From assembly GCF_014333425.1 (NCBI RefSeq), contig NZ_JACRYT010000011.1, forward strand, positions 45,328-109,327: DNA of 64,000 nucleotides, given 5' to 3'. The position numbers were made by a program, and so were the translations under genes. Origin of the DNA: Zhenpiania hominis (GTDB lineage: Bacteria; Bacillota; Clostridia; Peptostreptococcales; Anaerovoracaceae). This document shows, piece after piece, positions 17,718 to 27,362 of the stretch. The notes below the pieces were generated by a model, which was not told where the DNA came from, did not search any database, and saw only the letters and a list, made by a program, of their open reading frames with translations. The number at the start of each line of letters is the position of its first letter. Within the stretch, counting starts at the first letter, position 1.

Positions 17718-17745
17718 ATTATACTATAAATTTCCATAGATGTAA
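17718..17745 (-). promoter_or_regulatory. Promoter of the NCS1-hydantoinase operon
   Basis: Read on the minus strand, TTACAT (17740-17745) and TATAAT (17718-17723) are 16 bases apart. The expected start lies about 40 bases before the transporter ATG. Confidence 0.6.
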
Positions 17746-17758
17746 CTAGTTTTTTAAA

Positions 17759-17786
17759 ATAATATTTAGAAAAATCTAAATATTAT
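17759..17786. promoter_or_regulatory. 28-bp perfect inverted repeat with CodY-box similarity
   Basis: ATAATATTTAGA (17759-17770), AAAA, TCTAAATATTAT (17775-17786) form 12-bp arms. AATATTTAGAAAAAT at 17761-17775 matches 12 of 15 positions of the CodY consensus AATTTTCWGAAAATT. It lies just upstream of the -35 box of the transporter operon and about 90 bases from the nth promoter. CodY is encoded in this window. The assignment to CodY is tentative. Confidence 0.5.
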
Positions 17787-17854
17787 CCCGGATTCAAACA
17801 AAACAAAGTCGCGTGGTTTTTGCCGGGAATGGAGGGAGAAAAAGAGAAACCGGG

Positions 17855-17884
17855 TTGTAAACAGGAAGGCTTACATAGTATAAT
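17855..17884 (+). promoter_or_regulatory. nth promoter
   Basis: TTGTAA (17855-17860) and a perfect TATAAT (17879-17884) are separated by 18 bases, about 30 bases before the nth start codon. Confidence 0.65.
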
Positions 17885-17912
17885 CGTATTCAGCTTTTAA
17901 AGGAGGTATGTT

Positions 17913-18545
17913 ATGTCTTTTTGTCAATCAGAAGTGAATGAGATACTGGACAAATTGGAAGACCGGTATCCGGACGCGGACTGCGCGCTGGAACACGGCA
18001 GCGTATTTCAACTGCTCGTCGCTGTTGTTTTATCTGCGCAGACGACAGATAAAAGTGTGAATGTAGTGACAAAGGATCTTTTTGCGAAATATCCGGACGC
18101 TTATGCTCTGGCAGAAGCATCTCAGGAAGATGTCGCGGAGATGATCAAGCGGATTGGCATGTATAAAACAAAGTCCAAAAATATTCTGGCGCTGGCAAAG
18201 ATGCTGGTAGAAAAGTACGATGGGCAAGTACCCGAAGATTATGACAGACTGATTGAGCTTCCGGGCGTAGGTCGGAAAACTGCTAATGTCGTGCTGGCAG
18301 TGGGGTTTGGTCATCAGCGTATCGCGGTGGACACCCATGTATTTCGGGTTACGAATCGGATTGGACTGGTAGAGGAAAAAGACGTGCTGAAAACAGAATT
18401 GGCGCTGATGAAGATACTGCCGGAGAACCGTTGGTCCAGAGCTCATCATAGTTTTATTTTTCACGGACGTTATTGCTGCCACGCGAGGAAGCCGGAATGT
18501 GAGAGTTGTGTAATCGGTTACATATGTGAAAAGAAGGGGCTGTGA
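17913..18545 (+). CDS. nth: Endonuclease III
   Basis: A 210-residue DNA glycosylase/AP lyase for oxidised pyrimidines in base excision repair. The helix-hairpin-helix LPGVGRKTANVVL supplies the catalytic Lys and VDTHVFRV the catalytic Asp. The C-terminal 4Fe-4S loop has the right spacing, C-x6-C-x2-C-x5-C (from CHARKPEC to the last Cys in GYIC). Length and order are normal for the family. AAAGGAGGT precedes the ATG. It seems to be transcribed alone. Confidence 0.95.
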   Translation: MSFCQSEVNEILDKLEDRYPDADCALEHGSVFQLLVAVVLSAQTTDKSVNVVTKDLFAKYPDAYALAEASQEDVAEMIKRIGMYKTKSKNILALAKMLVEKYDGQVPEDYDRLIELPGVGRKTANVVLAVGFGHQRIAVDTHVFRVTNRIGLVEEKDVLKTELALMKILPENRWSRAHHSFIFHGRYCCHARKPECESCVIGYICEKKGL

Positions 18546-18594
18546 TGAATGCTTCGAGGCTTTGCGAACTGGGCAGCCAGCCGTCAATGTGATA

Positions 18595-18678
18595 TGTTCC
18601 CAAACAGGCCAGATAAATTGGCTGGACACAAAAATGGAAAAAGTCTGTTCCCAAATTTCAAAAAGACCGATTTGGCCA
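18595..18678 (+). repeat. Imperfect 51-base direct repeat after nth
   Basis: TGTTCCCAAA occurs at 18595-18604 and 18646-18655, 51 bases apart. Each copy is followed by a GGCCAG/TTGG-containing segment. The period is a multiple of three, and the + frame read here gives two CSQ..(I/W) units, but no start or ribosome-binding site supports a gene. The surrounding 18546-18706 region holds nothing else recognisable. Confidence 0.4.
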
Positions 18679-18706
18679 GAAAAAAAGGCCCTCGCCACCT
18701 TCCAAG

Positions 18707-18750
18707 ACCAAAAAGAAAAGAAAACCGGCCCCCCCACAAAGAGGACCGGC
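18707..18750 (-). terminator. Terminator of the hom-SEC-C unit
   Basis: On the minus strand CCGGTCC pairs with GGGCCGG (18743-18749 with 18725-18731, one G-U pair), followed by TTTTCTTTTCTTTTT. It starts about 10 bases after the SEC-C gene stop. Confidence 0.7.
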
Positions 18751-18760
18751 AAGAAAGCTT

Positions 18761-19255
18761 CTAGCGTCCGCAGCACTTTTTGTATTTTTTACCGCTTCCG
18801 CAGGGGCAAGGATCGTTACGTCCGATTTTCTTTCCCTTTACAACCGTCTTGGATTTTTTATAAGCTTTTGTGATTTCCTGACGTTTTTCCGCAGTCAAGA
18901 GCCTGTCCCACTGCGGCAGGGAATACAGATAATCCGCGTCTGCCGCCAGCATATTAAAATACAGTTTTTCAAGGTCAATATCCAGCGTTACCTGTGATGA
19001 CTCGTCAAAGTTTTCAAAGTCCAGTTCCTGACGCAGGCTGGTGTTGATTCCATCGAGGAAGCCCATGAATATCACAGGGCGGGTTTCATATTTTTCCGCA
19101 AGCTCACCTAATGTGCCGGACACAATTTCTTCGGGATTATCCAGAATACTGCTGTAGATCCTCGTTTCCGCGCCGCTGTATTCCTCCCAGAAGTTTTTAA
19201 ACGTAGCTTCTGTCTGATTTTCAATCAGATCGCGCCATTCCTTAAATAATGTCAT
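18761..19255 (-). CDS. SEC-C motif protein
   Basis: A 164-residue protein from the start at 19255, which has GGAGGAAAT 5 bases upstream and begins 3 bases after the hom stop. The C-terminus carries a textbook SEC-C zinc-binding motif, [18 protein letters not shown], as found at the end of SecA and in many stand-alone proteins. The first 130 residues are acidic and helical ([20 protein letters not shown]), and no further family was recognised. SEC-C motifs bind zinc and can contact ribosomes or SecB-like partners. The coupling to hom is probably only transcriptional. Confidence 0.85.
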   Translation of the reverse strand: MTLFKEWRDLIENQTEATFKNFWEEYSGAETRIYSSILDNPEEIVSGTLGELAEKYETRPVIFMGFLDGINTSLRQELDFENFDESSQVTLDIDLEKLYFNMLAADADYLYSLPQWDRLLTAEKRQEITKAYKKSKTVVKGKKIGRNDPCPCGSGKKYKKCCGR

Positions 19256-19257
19256 TT

Positions 19258-20232
19258 CTATTTCCTCCCGCATAATTTTGCAATTTCAAGAACATCGCCC
19301 ATTACAGCGCTGCCGGTAGGCAGAGGGCCCGCGCCCTTACCGTAAAACATCAGCTCGTCCACCGCGTTGCCTTTGACAAATACCGCGTTGAATTCATTAT
19401 TGATCGATGCCAGAGGATGGGAATTTGGAAGCTGTGTGGGCTTTACACTATATTCCAATTTGCCGTCTACCAGTTTGGCGGAAGCAATCAGTTTAATTTT
19501 ACATCCATTCACCGCGGCCGAAGTAATGTCTTTTCTGGTAATTTGAGTGATTCCGGTCGTTGGAATATCCTCAGGAGCAACATAAGTATCAAAAGCCAGG
19601 GCCATGAGAATCGAAAGCTTATTGGCAACATCGATCCCCTCTACATCCGCGGTCGGATCTGCCTCCGCGAATCCCTTTTCCTGGGCTTTTTTCAAAACAT
19701 CTTCATAACGCAGTCCGTATTCGGTCATCTGTGTCAGAATGTAATTGGTGGTGCCATTAAGAATGCCAAGAATTTCCTCAAATTGGTTGGAACGGAGTAC
19801 GGTTGTAATCGCGTTGAGAATCGGAATCCCGCCTCCTACGCTGGCTTCAAACCGAAATTCAACGCCGTTTTCACGGGCCGTGTTCATCAGTTTATCAAAA
19901 TTAGCGGCTACCGCGGCCTTGTTGGCGGTTACCACATGTTTGCCGTTTTCCATAGCGGAAAGCATGAAGGTTGTCGCAGGCTCGATCCCGCCCAACAGTT
20001 CGATTACAATATCAATTTCCGGATCTTTAAAGATAGAGTCCGGATCTTGCGTGAACTGTTCCGGACGGACGGTAATATCCCGCTCTCTATCCACGTCTCT
20101 TTCCAGAATTTTTGTAATTTCAATTTTACATTCAGCAGCAGCTTCAATTTGCGCTTTATTCATTTCCAAGGTTTTATATGTGCCGGTTCCGATGTTGCCG
20201 AGCCCCAGCAATCCAACCTGTACTGTTTTCAT
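19258..20232 (-). CDS. hom: Homoserine dehydrogenase lacking the ACT domain
   Basis: A 324-residue NAD(P)-dependent enzyme reducing aspartate semialdehyde to homoserine for threonine and methionine synthesis. It has the Rossmann start [17 protein letters not shown], then [19 protein letters not shown] and the substrate-domain stretch [14 protein letters not shown] with [20 protein letters not shown]. The usual Gram-positive enzyme is about 400-430 residues with a C-terminal ACT domain for threonine inhibition. This one ends right after the catalytic domain ([17 protein letters not shown]), so it is probably insensitive to threonine. AGGAGGTAT precedes the ATG. Confidence 0.93.
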   Translation of the reverse strand: MKTVQVGLLGLGNIGTGTYKTLEMNKAQIEAAAECKIEITKILERDVDRERDITVRPEQFTQDPDSIFKDPEIDIVIELLGGIEPATTFMLSAMENGKHVVTANKAAVAANFDKLMNTARENGVEFRFEASVGGGIPILNAITTVLRSNQFEEILGILNGTTNYILTQMTEYGLRYEDVLKKAQEKGFAEADPTADVEGIDVANKLSILMALAFDTYVAPEDIPTTGITQITRKDITSAAVNGCKIKLIASAKLVDGKLEYSVKPTQLPNSHPLASINNEFNAVFVKGNAVDELMFYGKGAGPLPTGSAVMGDVLEIAKLCGRK

Positions 20233-20321
20233 TCAGCTATACCTCCTACGAACTCTAAAATGCATTGATTAAAAAATTATATAACAAAAAAATAAATTTG
20301 TCTTTACTATTTTTTATTTTC

Positions 20322-20350
20322 TTGACTTTTCTGTCTCCAGTCTGCAAAAT
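20322..20350 (+). promoter_or_regulatory. trmL promoter
   Basis: TTGACT (20322-20327) and CAAAAT (20345-20350) are 17 bases apart, 26 bases before the chosen trmL start. The -10 box is weak. Confidence 0.4.
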
Positions 20351-20375
20351 GGAAAGAGTGCGAGGAGGAAAAAAT

Positions 20376-20846
20376 ATGGCAATTCACATTGTATTAGTAG
20401 AACCTGAAATCCCGCCAAATACGGGAAACATCGCAAGGAGCTGCGCGGCGACAGGAAGTGTTCTCCACCTTGTAGAACCGCTGGGTTTCTCGATTGATGA
20501 CAAAAGCCTCAAGCGGGCAGGGCTGGACTACTGGCCTTATGTGCAAGTGGAGATTCACCCGGGGCTGGACGCGTTCCTGAAACAATACGAGGGAAGAAAC
20601 ATGTATCTGGCGACTACGAAAGGCTCCCGGCTGTATACGGAAGTTTCTTATCAGGATGAAGATATGATCCTTCTGGGAAAAGAGACGGCAGGCCTGCCGA
20701 AAGAGCTGATTCAGGCCAATGAGGATAAAGCGATCCGGATCCCGATGAGTGAGGAAACAAGACTTCGTTCTTTCAATCTATCCAATTCCGCCAACATTAT
20801 TTTATTCGAAGCCCTCAGGCAGTTAGACTTTCCTAATTTGAGATAA
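20376..20846 (+). CDS. trmL: tRNA (cytidine(34)-2'-O)-methyltransferase TrmL
   Basis: A 156-residue SPOUT-family enzyme that methylates the wobble ribose of tRNA-Leu. The start at 20376 (GAGGAGG upstream) gives the canonical N-terminus MAIHIVLVEPEIPPNTGNIA. An upstream start at 20265 would add an AT-rich hydrophobic leader with no site before it. The SPOUT knot motifs are visible: LGKETAGLPKEL and IRIPMSEETRLRSFNLSNSA. Length equals the usual 155-160 residues. Confidence 0.93.
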   Translation: MAIHIVLVEPEIPPNTGNIARSCAATGSVLHLVEPLGFSIDDKSLKRAGLDYWPYVQVEIHPGLDAFLKQYEGRNMYLATTKGSRLYTEVSYQDEDMILLGKETAGLPKELIQANEDKAIRIPMSEETRLRSFNLSNSANIILFEALRQLDFPNLR

Positions 20847-20906
20847 AAGCCTAGAAAAAGGCATGAAATATGGTATAATAAATGCGTATAATTTTAGAGG
20901 TGTTAA

Positions 20907-22355
20907 ATGAGTATGCGACTGGGATATGATTTAACAATTGAACAGACACAGAAGCTGGTCATGACTCCGGAATTGATCCAGGCGATCCAGATCCTGCAGT
21001 TTAATACACAGGAACTGGATTCCTATGTGCAAGAACAGTTGCTGACAAACCCTGTTTTAGAGCAGGGGGCGTCGCAGCCTGGCAGTGAAGGACAGGAACG
21101 CCGGGAAACAGATCGTGGACAGGAGAATGAAACTCCTCAAAGCGATTCGGGACTTTCGGAAAACGATATTGACTGGAAGGAATACCTGAAAGAACGGCAG
21201 TATGATGATATCAGCTATCGGCAGTGGGAATACAAGGATCCGGATGAAAAGGAAAATTCCTATGAGCAGTATACCACGTCGGATATTACCCTGCCGGAGC
21301 ATCTGATGTTTCAGCTTCAGTTTGCTTCCCACAAAAAGGGATGTCGGCTCGTAGGGAGATATATTATTGAATCTCTGGATGAAAACGGATATATGACCCT
21401 TACTGTGGAAGAAATCGCGAGAGCAACCGGCGCTCCGGAAGACAAAGTTGAAGAAGTGCTGGATATTATACATACTTTTGACCCATCGGGCGTAGGCGCC
21501 AGAGATCTGAAGGAATGTCTGATGATTCAGCTGGAGCACAAGGGAATCCTTGATGAAAGCTATGAAAGAGTTTTATGTGAACATCTGGAAGATCTGGCTG
21601 CCAATCGACTGGGAGCTATTTCAAAAGACATGGGAATCAGTGTAAAAGAAGTCCAGGAAATGGCGGATGAAATTAAAAGGCTGGAGCCAAAGCCGGGCCG
21701 CCAGTTTGCCAGCCAGACAGATACTCGGTACATTGTGCCGGATGTACTTGTAGAAAAAGTGGACGATGATTTTGTCGTTACGGTAAATGACAGCAGCACG
21801 CCTCATCTGATGGTAAGTTCTTATTACGAACGGCTTTTGAGCGAGGCGGAAAAGGACTCCAATCTGTCCAAATATCTGACAGATCGTCTGAACTCTGCGG
21901 TCTGGCTGATAAAGAGCATTGAACAGAGAAAACAGACCATCTACAATGTTGTCGAGGCAGTCGTAAAATATCAGAAAGAATTCTTTGAAAAAGGAAGCAA
22001 ATATCTGAAAACCCTGACTCTAAAGCAGATTGCGGAAGAAGTTGGAATTCACGAATCCACCGTCAGCCGGTCTATCAACGGAAAGTATCTGCAGAGTCCT
22101 ATGGGAGTCTTTGAGATTAAATACTTTTTCTCCGGCGGCGTTACGGGTGGAAGAGGGGGAGAAGGAATTTCTTCCAAGAGCATCAAGAGCTTTATTAAAG
22201 AAATCATTGACGGAGAGGATCCGAAATCACCGTACAGCGATCAGGATATGGTGAAGATGCTGAAGGAAAAGGGCATCGATATATCAAGACGAACCGTAGC
22301 AAAATACAGAGATGAGATGCATATCCTGTCCTCATCCAAACGGAGACGTTATTAG
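20907..22355 (+). CDS. rpoN: RNA polymerase sigma-54 factor
   Basis: A 482-residue sigma-54 (SigL). Region I is Gln/Leu-rich (LTIEQTQKLVMTPELIQAIQ), followed by an acidic linker (about 55-110), the core-binding domain, a helix-turn-helix (EEVGIHESTVSRSINGKYLQ near 385) and the RpoN box near the C-terminus (SRRTVAKYRDEM) that reads the -24 element. TATAAT at 20874-20879 provides a -10 box, but no good -35 was found. It stands directly upstream of gap, where many Bacillota have cggR after sigL. Sigma-54 needs AAA+ activators, and none is encoded in the window. Confidence 0.95.
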   Translation: MSMRLGYDLTIEQTQKLVMTPELIQAIQILQFNTQELDSYVQEQLLTNPVLEQGASQPGSEGQERRETDRGQENETPQSDSGLSENDIDWKEYLKERQYDDISYRQWEYKDPDEKENSYEQYTTSDITLPEHLMFQLQFASHKKGCRLVGRYIIESLDENGYMTLTVEEIARATGAPEDKVEEVLDIIHTFDPSGVGARDLKECLMIQLEHKGILDESYERVLCEHLEDLAANRLGAISKDMGISVKEVQEMADEIKRLEPKPGRQFASQTDTRYIVPDVLVEKVDDDFVVTVNDSSTPHLMVSSYYERLLSEAEKDSNLSKYLTDRLNSAVWLIKSIEQRKQTIYNVVEAVVKYQKEFFEKGSKYLKTLTLKQIAEEVGIHESTVSRSINGKYLQSPMGVFEIKYFFSGGVTGGRGGEGISSKSIKSFIKEIIDGEDPKSPYSDQDMVKMLKEKGIDISRRTVAKYRDEMHILSSSKRRRY

Positions 22356-22408
22356 TTTATACTATAACTAAAATATAAGATATTCAGTTAATCGAGGAGG
22401 ATTACAAA

Positions 22409-23425
22409 ATGGCAATTAAAGTTGGTATCAGTGGTTTTGGCCGTATTGCGAGAGTGGTAATTCGCGCGGCGATGGACGATAAGGACATCGACATCTGCGG
22501 AATCAATGTGCGCAACGCGGACAAGGAGTATATGGTGTATATGCTCAAATACGATTCGATTTTCGGACGTTTTCCCAAAGACCTTGCTGTATACGAGAAC
22601 GGAATTGTAATCAACGGCAAGAAAGTGCCGGTCTACAGTGAGAGCGACGCTTCCAATATCCCGTGGAGCGAATGCGGCGCGGAATATATTGTAGAAGGTA
22701 CAGGCGCGTACAATACGACGGAAAAAGCGATGGTACATATCAATCAGGGAGCGAAAAAAGTAATCATCACCGCCCCGGCGAAGGATAAGACAACGCCGAC
22801 CTTCGTAATGGGTGTTAACCATATGAATTACAAGAAAGATATGGACATTGTTTCCAACGCGTCTTGTACGACGAACTGCCTGGCGCCTCTGGCAAAAGTC
22901 GTTGAGGACAACTGGGGGATTGAACAGGGACTGATGTCCACCATTCACGCGGCGACGGCAAAGCAGAAGGTTGTAGACGCCCGTTCGCTGAAAGACTGGA
23001 GAACCGGAAGATCCGTCTTTAATAACATTATCCCGTCAACAACAGGAGCAGCTAAGGCGGTAGGACTTGTAATTCCTTCTCTGGTAGGAAAGATGACAGG
23101 AATTTCCTACCGGGTTCCGACTGCGGATGTATCCGTAATCGACCTGAATATCATGACCAAAAAATCCGCTTCCTACGAAGCGATCTGCGCGAAAATAAAA
23201 GAGGCGTCCGAGGGTCCTATGAAAGGCATAATCGAATATGTAGACGATGAAGTGGTATCCAGCGACTTTATCGGCGATCCGCACACCTCCATTTTCGACG
23301 CGAGAGAGGGAATCCAGCTGAACGATAAATTCTTTAAGCTGATTGCTTTTTATGACAATGAATTTGGGTATTCCAGCAAAGTCCTTTCACTTATAAAACA
23401 TATGAATAGTGTTGATACTAAATAA
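22409..23425 (+). CDS. gap: Glyceraldehyde-3-phosphate dehydrogenase, type I
   Basis: A 338-residue glycolytic GAPDH. The NAD fold starts with KVGISGFGRIARVVIRAA. The catalytic Cys is in SNASCTTNCLAPLAK, and the C-terminal half has the usual NEFGYSSKV. GAGGAGG lies 8 bases before the ATG. It opens a gap-pgk-tpi-eno cluster covering the lower glycolytic steps except phosphoglycerate mutase. A strong hairpin separates it from pgk and may allow different message levels. Confidence 0.96.
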   Translation: MAIKVGISGFGRIARVVIRAAMDDKDIDICGINVRNADKEYMVYMLKYDSIFGRFPKDLAVYENGIVINGKKVPVYSESDASNIPWSECGAEYIVEGTGAYNTTEKAMVHINQGAKKVIITAPAKDKTTPTFVMGVNHMNYKKDMDIVSNASCTTNCLAPLAKVVEDNWGIEQGLMSTIHAATAKQKVVDARSLKDWRTGRSVFNNIIPSTTGAAKAVGLVIPSLVGKMTGISYRVPTADVSVIDLNIMTKKSASYEAICAKIKEASEGPMKGIIEYVDDEVVSSDFIGDPHTSIFDAREGIQLNDKFFKLIAFYDNEFGYSSKVLSLIKHMNSVDTK

Positions 23426-23451
23426 AAGGACAGGATAAGCCTGCCATGAAA

Positions 23452-23476
23452 GACAGCCGATCACGCATCGGCTGTC
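23452..23476 (+). promoter_or_regulatory. Intercistronic hairpin between gap and pgk
   Basis: GACAGCCGAT (23452-23461) pairs perfectly with ATCGGCTGTC (23467-23476) across a 5-base loop. No T-run follows, so it is more likely a message-processing or stability element than a terminator. Confidence 0.65.
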
Positions 23477-23516
23477 GTCGTATCAGATATTTTCTGGGAA
23501 AGGAACAGAGAGCATT

Positions 23517-24700
23517 ATGAAAAAAACAGTCAGAGACATTGAAGTCAGAGGAAAGCGGGTGTTGGTGCGGTGTGATTTTAACGTACCGATGCAGGATGGT
23601 AAAATCACCGATGATATACGGATTACGTCTGCGCTTCCGACGATTCAGTATCTGCTGGATCACGGAGCGAAAGTGATTCTCATGTCTCATATGGGAAGGC
23701 CGAAAGGCGAGGCCAAAATGGAGTATACTTTAAAACCGGTAGCGGATCGTCTCGCGGAGCTATTGGATAGAGAAGTCATCTTTATCAGCGTACCGGAGGT
23801 TGTAAACCAGCAGATTGTGGAAACGGCAAACGGTTTGCAAGAAGGACAGGTAATGCTGCTGGAAAACGTGCGCTTCCGTAAAGAAGAGACGAAAAACGAA
23901 TCCGTTTTTTCAAAAGAACTGGCTCAGTTAGGCGAAATCTTTGTAAATGACGCCTTTGGAACCGCTCACCGGGCGCACTGCTCTACAGCCGGAGTGGCAG
24001 ACTATCTGCCGGCGGTTTCCGGATTCCTTATTGAAAAGGAAGTGAAATTTCTGGGAGACGCGCTGGAAAACCCGCAGAGGCCGTTTGTCGCTATCATGGG
24101 CGGCGCCAAAGTAGGGGATAAAATTCCGGTTATTGAGAATCTGCTCAAAAAAGTGGATACGCTGATTATTGGCGGAGGCATGAGCTATACGTTCTTTAAA
24201 TCGATGGGGCTGGAAATCGGAACCTCCATTCTGGATGAGGAAAGTGTGGAACTTGCGGGAGAACTGATGAAAAAGGCAGAAAGCGCAGGGGTCAAGATGC
24301 TGCTTCCGATCGATGTGGTCTGTGCGAAAGAGTTTGACAATAACAGCGAAAAAATCGTGTGCGACAGGGAAAACATCCCGGCAGACCGTATGGGTATGGA
24401 CATCGGCCCTAAGACCGCGCGGCAGATTCGTGAAGAACTGCTGCAGGCAAAAACCGTTGTTTGGAACGGACCGATGGGCGTGTTTGAAATGCCGAATTTT
24501 GCGGAAGGCACGAAACAGGTTGCGGAAAGCCTGGCGGAAAGCGACGCGGTATCCATTATCGGCGGCGGCGATTCGGCGGCGGCGGTTCAGCAGTTTGGCT
24601 ATGGCGATAAAATGACCCATATTTCCACGGGCGGCGGAGCGTCCCTGGAATTTTTAGAGGGCAAGGTTTTGCCGGGAATTGCGGTATTGGAGGAAAAAGA

Positions 24701-24704
<4 letters not shown>
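23517..24704 (+). CDS. pgk: Phosphoglycerate kinase
   Basis: A 395-residue monomeric kinase making ATP and 3-phosphoglycerate from 1,3-bisphosphoglycerate. Family marks are [28 protein letters not shown], the hinge segment [16 protein letters not shown] and the C-terminal [13 protein letters not shown] with [15 protein letters not shown]. Length is normal. GGAAAGGA precedes the ATG. Its stop overlaps the tpi start (ATGA), so the two are translationally coupled. Confidence 0.97.
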
Positions 24705-26757
<2,053 letters not shown>

Positions 26758-26786
26758 AAGCAAATAGTAAGGAAACCGATTAGAAA

Positions 26787-26836
26787 AAAAGCAGCCTATG
26801 AGTCTATTTGATTTATGTGCTGCTTTTCCTTTTTTG
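26787..26836 (+). terminator. Terminator of the glycolytic operon
   Basis: AAAAGCAGC (26787-26795) pairs with GCTGCTTTT (26819-26827) and is followed by CCTTTTTT. It closes the rpoN-gap-pgk-tpi-eno run. Confidence 0.85.
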
Positions 26837-26944
26837 TGGAAAGGTACATTTGGATACTACAAAAGTGCTATCTTTATGTGAGTTCTGAAACAGATAATTA
26901 TAGCTGTCTAAACCCCGCAACCACTGAAAATCCGACAAAACCCC

Positions 26945-26973
26945 TTGATTTTTGAAGTGCCCTGTGGTAGACT
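26945..26973 (+). promoter_or_regulatory. secG promoter
   Basis: TTGATT (26945-26950) and TAGACT (26968-26973) are 17 bases apart, about 30 bases before the secG start. Confidence 0.6.
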
Positions 26974-27003
26974 TTATAAGTCACTTTACGAGGAGGTAAA
27001 AAA

Positions 27004-27237
27004 ATGCAGACATTTCTCATGATCATACTGGCACTTGCGAGTGTTGTTCTGATTATAAGTATACTGATGCAATCCAGCAATAGCGCCGGTTTATCAGGAT
27101 CGATCGGAGGAGGAGCGGAGCAGTTGTTCGGCAAGAAAAAAAGCCAGGGTTATGAAGGAATCCTCAACCGGATTTCCACAGTATCCGCTATTTTGTTTAT
27201 TATACTGTCGCTGATTCTTGTTATGATGGAAGGTTAA
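27004..27237 (+). CDS. secG: Preprotein translocase subunit SecG
   Basis: A 77-residue protein with two membrane helices (3-22 and 53-75) joined by a Gly/Ser-rich cytoplasmic loop containing GGGAEQLFGKKKS, the SecG hallmark. It assists SecYEG protein export at the cell membrane. AGGAGGTAAAAA precedes the ATG. The position downstream of eno is the same as in many Bacillota. Confidence 0.95.
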   Translation: MQTFLMIILALASVVLIISILMQSSNSAGLSGSIGGGAEQLFGKKKSQGYEGILNRISTVSAILFIILSLILVMMEG

Positions 27238-27302
27238 AAGCAGAAGCACGGCAGATTTACGAATTTGTTTAATAAAAATTTTAAATATCACTTTTCCGGC
27301 GA

Positions 27303-27326
27303 AAGAGGTGTCCTGCGACATCTCTT
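27303..27326 (+). promoter_or_regulatory. Hairpin upstream of the membrane pyrophosphatase
   Basis: AAGAGGTGTC (27303-27312), CTGC, GACATCTCTT (27317-27326), with one G-U pair. No U-run follows. It lies 37 bases before the hppA start, in the secG-hppA gap, and may affect translation or stability. Confidence 0.5.
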
Positions 27327-27362
27327 ATCATTGTGCAAAGGTGAGAGGGAGGTATTATTTCT

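Noticed and set aside
18030..18776. 248-codon minus-strand frame opposite nth
   Set aside because: It lies opposite a clear endonuclease III gene and continues into the terminator; it has no start signal.
20233..20375. T-box or amino-acid riboswitch before hom
   Set aside because: The leader is only a few dozen bases long and has no T-box motif or specifier stem.
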